A DNA stretch of 22,205 nucleotides. Origin: CAZSNT01 sp964607765 (GTDB lineage: Bacteria > Verrucomicrobiota > Lentisphaeria > Oligosphaerales > JABHEG01). The position numbers were made by a program, and so were the translations under genes. Of the stretch, positions 15,916 to 22,205 are shown in pieces; the first letter of the stretch is position 1; each line of letters opens with the position of its first letter. The DNA lies in the NCBI GenBank assembly GCA_964607765.1, contig CAZSNT010000165.1, positions 1 to 22,205 on the forward strand. Direction: 5' to 3'. A model generated the notes under the pieces. It had not been told where the DNA came from and made no database searches. It saw only the letters and a list, made by a program, of their open reading frames with translations.

Positions 15916-18090
15916 CTACGGGCGTGGGTTCTGCCAGTCGATCACGATGCCATTGGCCCGGACTTGTCTGCCGTGGTGTTCCAGCTTGCTGCCTGCCGGA
16001 ATGACTGTGATCACCGCTGCGGAATCGGCAGGCAACGTGACCTCCGTCTTGTCCTGCACACCACGTTCGAGGACCCGGTGCGTGACTGCGTCGTAGAGGT
16101 CGGAGGGTTGGGGGCCAACAGCTAAGTGGAATTTCCGTGCTTTCGGGTAGGGGTTGTAGCAGAGCGAGGTGGGATACGCCCGGGGGCGGAAGAAGTCGGT
16201 CGCCAGGCAGTCGAGTTGCAGCAAGGCCGGCACGTTGGTGGTCCGCACGATGCTCCCGAAGATGCCGACGTAGGCCGAACCGTATACCGCCAAGTTGGTC
16301 CTGGCTCCCCATTTCTTGTCCACCGGATCACCAGTTGCGCAGGGGCTCTTGTTCCGCCAATCCCGCCGCAATCCCTCATACCCGATCGCGTGTTCCGCGT
16401 TGCCGTTCCACGAGCCGCCGTCCTGGTGGTCTGCCGGCAACGCGTCTGGGTAGAAAAGGCGCGCCGCACTCGCAGCATTGAGCATCCATTTGCCGATGGC
16501 CCGGACGTAGCGTGTGTCGTAGCGTGCAAGAGGGACGAGAGCGCCGGCCTGCGCGAAGGTGTTCATGGCGAACGCATAACCGCCGCCATCCGTGATGCTG
16601 CCGACCAGCCCGTCGCAGTCGTAGTTCCCCCAGCGCCCGACGGTCACCCCCCACCCGACACGGCAGTCGCTCGGGCCGAAACACCAGTCCAGGAGTTTCC
16701 CCACATCGTAGTCGCGGCCCTGCTCCGCGTTGAGGCGCGCCGCCGTCAGGGCACCGTAAGGGAGCAGTACTTCGTAGTAGGGATTGCGCTGACGTGCCTG
16801 GAGGAATAGCAGACAACTGTCGGCAGCGTCCAGATAGCACTGATCCCGCGTTTTTGTCCACGCCGCGTATTGGAGCCAGGCCACGCCGGCGGCGGCATCG
16901 GGCTCGGTCCAGCGCCCGTTGTCCACGGCTTGGCGTGTGCGGAAGTCGTAGGACGTGTGCTCGAAGTTCGGGATGCCATCGGGGCCGGCCAGGTCGGTGC
17001 AGGCCTGCTGCCAGCGGTCGGCTGTAACGCGCACGATCTCTCCCAGCCGCGGCTTGTGCGGATAGAGGTCGGCCAGAGCGTAGAACACAATGTGCGGCCA
17101 GAGCGTGTACCAGAACGAGCCGTCGGTTTGCTGCTGCCGTTGCAGGTTCAGGACGAGGTCGAGGCCGTTGGCGGCGTTGAACCAGGCTTCGCACATATCC
17201 ACGGTGTCGTGCTCGCCCCGACTCTTGTCAATGCCGGCCAACGTCGCACCCAAGACCGCGCCCATGCAGGCAATGCCTTCCTGGCTGCCAGGGCGTTGCG
17301 GAGTCCGCACCGTGCTGCCGACGTAGCTGGGCAGGCCGAACGTCGGCGCGCCGGTGTTGGCGCACGACTCGTCGAGCCAGATCAACGGCAGGTGCTCACC
17401 CTTGGCGTCGAGATCGAACGCCAGCCGATCAAAGGACCGGGCCTTTGCCCGCCAGTCGATCATCTCGAATGGCTCGGGCAGGTTGGGCATCATCTCGACC
17501 GCCGCAATGTCCTCCTGGCCGGGCTGGAAGACCGTGCGCGGGCGGCAGTTCGCTCGCGGCACGGGCGGCAGGAACTCAGCGTCCGCAAAGATGGCATACG
17601 CTCCCGGCACCCCTTTCACCCCGAACTGCACGCGTAACGGGCGGGCCGGGGTTGGCCGAAGCCTCGGCTCCACCCGGAAGAGACGTTCCCCGGCTGCGCC
17701 CTGGTCTGTTCCAACCGCGTCCGTACGGACCTCGCCCACCTGCCTGAGCTCGCCGTACACACGCACGAACCAGCTGGCGCCGGGGCTCAGTTCGGCGGTT
17801 TGTACCCGGAGTCGGTCCCAGTTCTGCGGCAGCTCGACAGGCGCGCTCATGGCGATACCAAAGGTGCGACCTGCGGCCACCTCGATGCGCAGACCGGCGG
17901 GGGCCGCGGAGATGTGGGGTTTGGCCCACGCCCGGGGCCAGGCGTCGAGGTCGCGGAGCAGGCTGCTCGACCATGCGGCGACTGGCGTCGCAGCGGCCTC
18001 GTCCTCCGGTGCGCCGCTGCCGGTCGCGTGCACGAACACTGCTGCCAGAGCGACAGTGAGCGCGTACTCTCGGATGGTCCTGCTACGCAT
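15916..18090 (-). CDS. Large exported protein of unknown family, likely alpha/alpha-barrel glycan-active
   Basis: ATG 18090 has AGGA (complement of 18097-18100) 6 nt upstream and is preferred to the TTG two codons earlier. The 724-residue product starts with a signal peptide (about 1-25). A beta-rich region (about 35-180) resembles a carbohydrate-binding or laminin-G-like fold. A central helical region (about 220-640) has repeated aromatic/Gly turns, such as GSFWYTLWPHIVFYALADLY and WGNYDCDGLVGSITDGGGYA followed by FAMNTFAQAG, as in six-hairpin glycosidases. The last 80 residues look like a small beta domain (EVTLPADSAAVITVIPAG). I recognise no specific family and no certain catalytic residue. 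It is third in a minus-strand series after an AraC regulator and a DUF1861 protein, which supports a role in using one glycan. A REP-like hairpin lies just upstream of its ribosome binding site. Confidence 0.8.
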   Translation of the reverse strand: MRSRTIREYALTVALAAVFVHATGSGAPEDEAAATPVAAWSSSLLRDLDAWPRAWAKPHISAAPAGLRIEVAAGRTFGIAMSAPVELPQNWDRLRVQTAELSPGASWFVRVYGELRQVGEVRTDAVGTDQGAAGERLFRVEPRLRPTPARPLRVQFGVKGVPGAYAIFADAEFLPPVPRANCRPRTVFQPGQEDIAAVEMMPNLPEPFEMIDWRAKARSFDRLAFDLDAKGEHLPLIWLDESCANTGAPTFGLPSYVGSTVRTPQRPGSQEGIACMGAVLGATLAGIDKSRGEHDTVDMCEAWFNAANGLDLVLNLQRQQQTDGSFWYTLWPHIVFYALADLYPHKPRLGEIVRVTADRWQQACTDLAGPDGIPNFEHTSYDFRTRQAVDNGRWTEPDAAAGVAWLQYAAWTKTRDQCYLDAADSCLLFLQARQRNPYYEVLLPYGALTAARLNAEQGRDYDVGKLLDWCFGPSDCRVGWGVTVGRWGNYDCDGLVGSITDGGGYAFAMNTFAQAGALVPLARYDTRYVRAIGKWMLNAASAARLFYPDALPADHQDGGSWNGNAEHAIGYEGLRRDWRNKSPCATGDPVDKKWGARTNLAVYGSAYVGIFGSIVRTTNVPALLQLDCLATDFFRPRAYPTSLCYNPYPKARKFHLAVGPQPSDLYDAVTHRVLERGVQDKTEVTLPADSAAVITVIPAGSKLEHHGRQVRANGIVIDWQNPRP

Positions 18091-18109
18091 GCTCAATCCT
18101 GTTGCTGAA

Positions 18110-18132
18110 CGCCGGCCAGAGACCGGCGCTAC
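18110..18132 (-). repeat. REP-like hairpin headed by GTAG
   Basis: Read on the minus strand: GTAG (complement of 18129-18132), then CGCCGG, a 7-nt loop TCTCTGG, and CCGGCG (complement of 18110-18115). Stem arms are perfect over 6 bp. GGCCGG at 18133-18138 can pair alternatively with 18112-18117. It sits in the 76-bp spacer between the DUF1861 gene and the large exported protein, 10 bp before the latter's AGGA. The GTAG-plus-stem layout matches RAYT-mobilised REP elements. Confidence 0.65.
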
Positions 18133-18166
18133 GGCCGGACACGTATGCCGTAACTGTACTCAACGC

Positions 18167-19129
18167 TTACCCGCAGTCCTTTTCGGACACCAGGAACGGG
18201 TCGGGGATGTCGATGCAGCCGGACTCGCAGTCGCTGAGCCCGGCGTAGAGGGTGGCGGTGCCGTTCCGGTTGCGGACCAGCCCGCCGCTGAAGATGACAT
18301 CGTGCAGATCGGGGCGCTTGGCCGGGCCGTCGGGGAAGTCGCCGCGCACGGCGATGATCTTGACGGGCGACGTCTCGCGCGTAACGGGATCGATGCCGAA
18401 AGCCATGGCGTAGTAGTGGCGTTTCTCGGGGTCGTCGGCATCCCAGGAGGCCACGTGACCGAGCGCTCCGATCCTGCCGTTGGGCAGCCGGTGCAGTTCG
18501 TTGCAGCCGCCCCATTCCTCGGGAATGAACTGGTCCTTGAACAAGGGCGCGTTCGCAATGGCCTTCGCCGTCACGTGTTCGAGCGAGTCGACGACCGTGA
18601 ACCCGATCGTCCCCCTGCCGCCCGCCTCGCCCTGCGGCCGGCTGGCGATGGCGATCCGGCCGTCGCCCAGTTGCACCAGCCGTACGTCCTTCATGTGCGG
18701 CGGGCCATGCGCGAACTCCGCAAGTTCGGCGAGTGAGCGGCCGCGGTAGAAGCGCATGTGCCAGTCCTGAATCCGCCCGGTGTCGGCATCCACGTCGATC
18801 CGAACACCGCCGAGAATCAGTTCCCCGTCCACAACGGTCACGCACGGGTCCTGCAGGTACTCCCACACGGGTGAATCGGCATGGGGTTCCCAGCAGTTGC
18901 CGTCCTGTCTGAAGACGATCGTACGCGACATTTCGTCCTGCCGCCGTTCGACGCGGGCGGCGATCAACGTCTCTCCGTTCAGCCGGAACGCCGCCGTGTT
19001 GTTGTAGACATCGTAGCCGGCAACGCCGTCGAAGCGCAGCTTGCGCGCGTTCGTGGCCGGCCTGGCTGCCTGTCGGTAATCGGCCAGCAGTTGCCGGCAA
19101 GTGCATGCCTGCGTGATGGACGCTGTCAT
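18167..19129 (-). CDS. DUF1861-family protein (GH130-like five-bladed propeller)
   Basis: ATG 19129 is preceded by CAGGAGA on the minus strand about 7 nt away, so the 20-codon longer frame is rejected. The 320-residue product matches the DUF1861 pattern: KLRFDGVAGYDVYNNTAAF near the N-terminus, LIAARVERR, WEYLQDPCVTVVDGELILGG, FYRGRSL, MKDVRLVQLGDGRIAIASRPQG, CNELHRLPNGRIGALGHVA, and the C-terminal LHDVIFSGGLVRN...LYAGLSD. Structures of this family are five-bladed beta-propellers related to GH130 mannoside phosphorylases and GH43/GH32-type folds. No signal peptide is seen, so it should act in the cytoplasm, perhaps on an imported oligosaccharide. It lies 56 bp after the AraC gene, the same strand, and is probably co-transcribed. 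The reaction is not established for most members. Confidence 0.85.
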   Translation of the reverse strand: MTASITQACTCRQLLADYRQAARPATNARKLRFDGVAGYDVYNNTAAFRLNGETLIAARVERRQDEMSRTIVFRQDGNCWEPHADSPVWEYLQDPCVTVVDGELILGGVRIDVDADTGRIQDWHMRFYRGRSLAELAEFAHGPPHMKDVRLVQLGDGRIAIASRPQGEAGGRGTIGFTVVDSLEHVTAKAIANAPLFKDQFIPEEWGGCNELHRLPNGRIGALGHVASWDADDPEKRHYYAMAFGIDPVTRETSPVKIIAVRGDFPDGPAKRPDLHDVIFSGGLVRNRNGTATLYAGLSDCESGCIDIPDPFLVSEKDCG

Positions 19130-19185
19130 CGTGTCTCCTGCGCTCCCAGCTTCCTCAAAGCGAACAGAGCCACCGGCGGCGCCCC

Positions 19186-20094
19186 TCACCGGAGTTTGCT
19201 CGGACTCACGCCCGTGACTCTCTTGAATACCGTGGCGAAATACTGGCTGGACGAGAAGCCCAGTTCATAGGCGACCTCCGTGATGCTCCGTCCGCCCCGG
19301 GCCAGGAGCTTCTTCGCTTCCCGGACACGTCGGCGTGTGGTGTAATCGAGGGGCGAACAGCCTACTTCGGTCTTGAAGCGTTTACGGAACGCTGTTTCGC
19401 TCATGTAGGCGGCCTGCGCCATCTCTGACACGGTGGGCGGCGCGTCAAGACTCTCGTGAATGGTGCGGATGCACTGCTGAACGCACGGTGAGAGCTGTGA
19501 CGGCTCCTCCCTCTCCGCATCCACCGAGTGCCTGTAATCCCTGGCAACCGACGCGAGGAGTATGTGCAGGGCCGACCGACTTATCAGTTTCGAGTGAGAG
19601 GATTGGTTGCGGTGCTCCTCGATGATTTCAGAGAATACTCGCCGGATCGCAGGAGAAGCCGGGAAGGCTCTCCGCTCAAAAGAACCAAACTCATTCCTGA
19701 CGTCCTTTGTCTGAGCAGCCGTGAGCCCGGGAAGCGCCTTTCTCTCCGGGAAGGCAATGCGCAGCCAGTAGTGCTCGCAAGGCTCCAGCACGCCGGTGTC
19801 GCTGCCATGACGTTCGCCCGGTTTGATCACGAGCAGCATCTCCGAGTGCAGTTCGTAGGCGGTCTCTTCGACCCACCAGTGCAGTTGTCCGTTCACGATG
19901 TAGTGGATTTCGTACTCGCCTTCGTGCGCATCAGGCTCCAGAGCATGCCCAAAGGCCTTGGAGAATCTCAACCAGCCCACTATGCCAAGCTCGGGGAGCA
20001 GGCACGTGTCACCCTCGTAGGTCTCGTGATGGCGTCCCGGCTCTTCCGTGAAGTCCGTCCATGCATCATAGCTCGTCATTCTCGGGTATCCCAT
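19186..20094 (-). CDS. AraC-family transcriptional regulator
   Basis: The product is up to 302 residues: an N-terminal cupin-like effector domain (about 30-125, with EIHYIVNGQLHWWVEE and MLLVIKPGERH), a helical linker, and a C-terminal double helix-turn-helix (about 205-302; PPTVSEMAQAAYMSETAFRK, then SITEVAYELGFSSSQYFATV, then FKRVTGVSPSKLR). Both recognition regions are intact. ATG 20094 touches a perfect 25-bp inverted repeat and has no Shine-Dalgarno site; ATG 20079 (MTSYDAW) has a modest GGGA upstream inside the longer frame, so the start is uncertain between them. It is the first gene of a minus-strand series with the DUF1861 protein and the large exported protein, so it most likely senses a sugar and activates those genes. 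Confidence 0.9.
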   Translation of the reverse strand: MGYPRMTSYDAWTDFTEEPGRHHETYEGDTCLLPELGIVGWLRFSKAFGHALEPDAHEGEYEIHYIVNGQLHWWVEETAYELHSEMLLVIKPGERHGSDTGVLEPCEHYWLRIAFPERKALPGLTAAQTKDVRNEFGSFERRAFPASPAIRRVFSEIIEEHRNQSSHSKLISRSALHILLASVARDYRHSVDAEREEPSQLSPCVQQCIRTIHESLDAPPTVSEMAQAAYMSETAFRKRFKTEVGCSPLDYTTRRRVREAKKLLARGGRSITEVAYELGFSSSQYFATVFKRVTGVSPSKLR

Positions 20095-20173
20095 TTGACG
20101 AGTACGGCGACGAGTACGGTGAACGATTGGGAGCGTTTTCCTCGTCGACCGTACTCGTCGCCGTACTCGTCAA
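20095..20173. repeat. Perfect 25-bp inverted repeat built of 12-bp units
   Basis: The left arm (20095-20119) contains GACGAGTACGGC followed by GACGAGTACGG. The right arm (20149-20173) is its exact reverse complement. The loop is 29 nt. Just outside the right arm, the reverse complement of 20170-20180 (ending ACCGATTG) nearly repeats GAACGATTGG in the loop. In RNA it would form a very stable hairpin. It abuts the AraC start codon, so it is either an operator or leader hairpin for that gene, or a dispersed repeat that landed there. Confidence 0.93.
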
Positions 20174-20244
20174 TCGGTTCCATGTCTTCATATGCAATTG
20201 GCCGGTACGGTCTGCATCAGCAGCATCTACCCGCAAAACGTCGC

Positions 20245-20300
20245 TGTCAAACGGGATTCGGTGATTTTTATACAGTGTATGCATTTCGGTTTTGCCGAAA
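20245..20300. promoter_or_regulatory. Candidate promoter and operator region between AraC and small exported gene
   Basis: On the minus strand TTGACA (complement of 20245-20250) could be a -35 box for the AraC gene, though no good -10 follows at 16-18 bp. On the plus strand TATACA (20269-20274) could be a -10 box for the gene at 20470, with only a weak -35. ATACA-G-TGTAT (20270-20280) is a perfect odd-centred palindrome, followed by a small hairpin TTTCGG/CCGAAA (20284-20300). The region is clearly less GC-rich than its surroundings, as expected for a promoter. Confidence 0.35.
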
Positions 20301-20400
20301 GTCGAAAGGCCTGTTGTCGGCAACCCGTTATCGTAGAGTTAGGAAACTCGATGCCGGAGCGTCTCGAGGACATGCATGCAGTGCTTGCCGGGCACGAGGC

Positions 20401-20452
20401 AGCGGGATCAAGAGCGGGATCAAGAGCGGGATCAAGAGCGGGATCAAGAGCG
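20401..20452 (+). repeat. Non-coding 12-bp tandem array, same unit as the protein linker
   Basis: Four perfect head-to-tail copies of AGCGGGATCAAG (20401-20448) plus AGCG. This is the same unit, in phase-shifted form, as the GGGATNAAGAGY array inside the sulfatase-GH32 gene about 16 kb away. Here it ends 4-10 bp before the GAGGAG site of the gene starting at 20470, so it is in a 5' leader rather than in a protein. Confidence 0.95.
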
Positions 20453-20469
20453 CAGAGGAGCAGTGAGCG

Positions 20470-20829
20470 ATGAAGCGAATCGTCATGTTGGCGGTGTTCG
20501 GGACCGGTTGCGCGTTGTTCTCGTCATTCGCGGCAGAGACGCCGGAATCGTTGCGTCGCCGTGCCCATGAGCTCAACAAGCAGAAGGATGCGCTGCAGCG
20601 CCAGATCAATGAGTTGCGAAGCCGCGCCCAGATGATGGAGGCGACTCCGAAAATCGCGGACATTGTCACACAAAGACGACAAGCATTTCACGCGCGAAAA
20701 GCTGCGCATGTTGTTGAGTCTCGACGTGACACAGAATTGCCGAGATTCGCCGAGCCATTCCGTACCGACTCTAAGGGAGTGCTCCCGGGTTGCGGAGGTC
20801 GAATGGTACGGCGATGCATGTGTCGTTGA
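20470..20829 (+). CDS. Small exported coiled-coil protein, possibly truncated
   Basis: ATG 20470 lies about 10 nt after GAGGAG (20455-20460). Residues 1-22 form a good signal peptide (MKRIVMLAVF... ending SSFAA). Residues 23-60 are a charged helix with heptad character (ESLRRRAHELNKQKDALQRQ, then INELRSRAQMMEA). After about residue 65 the sequence loses this character and becomes Arg/Cys-rich, and its last 59 bases overlap, tail to tail, the end of the ATPase gene. The likely reading is a real short secreted or periplasmic protein whose natural C-terminus was replaced, with the frame now running on by chance to the stop. I recognise no family. A 12-bp repeat array forms its leader. Confidence 0.55.
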   Translation: MKRIVMLAVFGTGCALFSSFAAETPESLRRRAHELNKQKDALQRQINELRSRAQMMEATPKIADIVTQRRQAFHARKAAHVVESRRDTELPRFAEPFRTDSKGVLPGCGGRMVRRCMCR

Positions 20830-22036
20830 GCCGGACGATCTCGTTGCCTGCGTAGATGACCAGGCCGGGAGCTGCCGGCTCACCGATTCTCGACTGAAAG
20901 GTCGCCAGGCCGCGCGCGTCTGCGGGACGCACTTGGGCAGAGGCCTTGACCTCGACGGGGTAGAGTCGGCCGTCCTTCTCGATGATCAAGTCGACTTCCG
21001 TCCCACTGTGCTGTCGGTAATGGTGCAGTGCGGGCACAAGAGGTTCCGTCTGCAACTGCTTGTGACACTCCAGCGCAACAAACGTCTCGAACAGCGCGCC
21101 AAACGCAGGATGCCCCTGCACGGCAATCGGAGATGATAACCGCAGCAGGTAACAGGCGAGACCGCTGTCGCAGAAGTACCCCTTCGGTTTCTCGCTCAAA
21201 CGCTTCAGGTGGTTCCCCGAGAACGCGGGGACTTCGAGCCATTGAAATGTCCCGCGCACAACGCCGAGCCATTGCTTGGCCGTGGGCCCCGAGACGCCCA
21301 CATCTCGCCCCAGTTGGCGATAGTTGCACTCCTGGCCAGTCAGGGCCGCGCACAACGACAGGAAACGCGTGAATTGCATCTCGTCCTGCACTGCCAGCTG
21401 AAGCCGGACATCGCGTTGCAGGTACGTGGCGAGGTAGCCCTGCATCCACCCCGCGACAACCGACTCCGACAGCTTCTGCACCTCGGGGAAACTCCCCCGC
21501 CAGATCGTCGCGGCCGGCGAGCGTGCCTCCGACTGGAATGGCTGAAGTGCCGCGAAGCCGGCGTCGGCGCCCTCACGTGCGCTCGAGAGCCATCGATTCA
21601 GCCAGCCGAGCGCCCTGGTCTCGTCTCGCTGCTCGTCCAGCGAGAAGCCGGGCAACTCGAGGATGGCGACCCGCCCGGCCAGTGACTCGGAGAGCCGGCG
21701 CATGACCTGCCACTGCTGCGAACCGGTGATGAAGAACATGCCGGGCTGACGGTTCCGGTCCACGTAGCGTTTGAGTGCGGGGACGAGCTCGGGGACATAC
21801 TGGATCTCGTCCAGGATCAGGGGCGGCGGGTTGTTGCGCAGGAACAGATCCGGATCGGCGCGCACTCCGTACAGATCCTGCACGGGGTCGAAGACGAAAG
21901 TCGCGCACTCCCGTCCCAGGAGTTTGGCGAGCATGGTGCTCTTGCCGACTTGCCGCGCACCCGCAAGCAACACGCAAGGGAATGCCCGCCAGTACTCGAG
22001 CGCCTTCTCCTCAATGAGTCGACGATGGTATCTCAT
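20771..22036 (-). CDS. AAA ATPase with DUF4143 C-terminal domain
   Basis: The 421-residue product has an N-terminal AAA_14 ATPase domain: Walker A GARQVGKST near residues 26-34, the Walker B-like LILDEIQYVPEL, and sensor-like FFITGSQQW. The DUF4143 part follows, ending in a PD-(D/E)xK nuclease-like motif (GTEVDLIIEKDGRLYPVEVK). This family is widespread and accessory, often mobile or toxin-antitoxin-like, with no settled role. ATG 22036 (MRYHRRLIEEK) is preferred because family members usually begin there; a GTG seven codons upstream is possible. No Shine-Dalgarno precedes either start. AT-rich sequence just upstream (TTGCAA, 16 bp, TTATAC) looks promoter-like but is too close to the ATG unless the GTG is not used. 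Its 3' end overlaps the gene at 20470. Confidence 0.9.
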   Translation of the reverse strand: MRYHRRLIEEKALEYWRAFPCVLLAGARQVGKSTMLAKLLGRECATFVFDPVQDLYGVRADPDLFLRNNPPPLILDEIQYVPELVPALKRYVDRNRQPGMFFITGSQQWQVMRRLSESLAGRVAILELPGFSLDEQRDETRALGWLNRWLSSAREGADAGFAALQPFQSEARSPAATIWRGSFPEVQKLSESVVAGWMQGYLATYLQRDVRLQLAVQDEMQFTRFLSLCAALTGQECNYRQLGRDVGVSGPTAKQWLGVVRGTFQWLEVPAFSGNHLKRLSEKPKGYFCDSGLACYLLRLSSPIAVQGHPAFGALFETFVALECHKQLQTEPLVPALHHYRQHSGTEVDLIIEKDGRLYPVEVKASAQVRPADARGLATFQSRIGEPAAPGLVIYAGNEIVRLNDTCIAVPFDLRNPGALP

Positions 22037-22205
22037 GTATAAAATGTAAACTGACACTTTGCAAAATCAAGAAATGCGACATGCTGTCAGGGCCGTCATA
22101 CGGTGCCGCGGCCACCCTGAACGTGCGGCACGCGGGGTGACGTGCCCCGTAAGCGCTGAGACAAGCCAGGACGGCGGCGGCCGGGAGAAAGCCGTAGATT
22201 TCGGC
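22037..22205. other. Window-end spacer, no gene seen
   Basis: The last 169 bases have a short AT-rich start (22037-22080) in front of the ATPase gene, then GC-rich sequence with no supported frame, repeat or RNA structure. Confidence 0.5.

Noticed and set aside
14057..16312. 751-codon open frame on the minus strand
   Set aside because: Antisense to the esterase fusion and then out of frame with the downstream gene; no recognisable domain.
20095..20173. Rho-independent terminator
   Set aside because: No T run follows either arm, the loop is 29 nt, and it sits at a gene start rather than an end.
20061..20264. Small plus-strand gene encoding a DEYGDEYG stretch
   Set aside because: The frame is only the inverted repeat and promoter spacer translated; there is no ribosome binding site and the start overlaps the AraC gene.
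19528..20466. 312-codon plus-strand frame ending in GIKSGIKS repeats
   Set aside because: Mostly antisense to the AraC gene, then spacer; the repeat is the non-coding leader array.

Overview
The window looks like a piece of a GC-rich, free-living or gut or sediment bacterium of the PVC superphylum (Kiritimatiellota, Lentisphaerota or Planctomycetota type). This is inferred from gene content: a secreted sulfatase joined to a fructan hydrolase, a sialate O-acetylesterase joined to a second glycosidase-like domain, a DUF1861 propeller, and a giant Ser/Thr kinase with WD40 and TPR repeats. Short dispersed repeats between the genes fit the same picture. No ribosomal or other phylogenetic marker is present, so the phylum is a judgement.

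Layout. (1) 1-2068, plus strand: three overlapping genes for a radical SAM/SPASM enzyme, a 93-residue single-span cysteine-containing protein, and signal peptidase I. They read as one translationally coupled operon, plausibly a peptide maturation and export locus. (2) 2164-2673, minus: a small exported DUF2271 protein. (3) 2822-6748, plus: a 1308-residue exported sulfatase + GH32 fusion. Its two halves are joined by a low-complexity linker encoded by 12-bp tandem repeats. (4) 6753-7190, minus: a decayed, frameshifted sensor-domain fragment of an AraC-type regulator. (5) 7203-12062, minus: the kinase/WD40/TPR giant. (6) 12395-15880, plus: the esterase + PF10091-type glycosidase fusion. (7) 15916-20094, minus: an apparent operon transcribed AraC regulator, then DUF1861 protein, then a large exported alpha-helical protein of unknown family. 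(8) 20470-22036: a short exported protein whose 3' end overlaps, tail to tail, an AAA/DUF4143 ATPase.

The common theme is uptake and breakdown of decorated polysaccharide: desulfation, deacetylation and glycoside cleavage outside the cytoplasm, with an AraC regulator for local control. The most unusual features are the short repeats. A 12-bp repeat of the form GGGATNAAGAGY occurs as an in-frame protein linker at 4265-4447 and as a non-coding leader array at 20401-20452. A second 12-bp unit forms a perfect 25-bp inverted repeat directly in front of the AraC gene. Two REP-like hairpins headed by GTAG lie in other spacers. The repeat-built linker suggests that an intergenic repeat array may have welded two adjacent polysaccharide genes into one.
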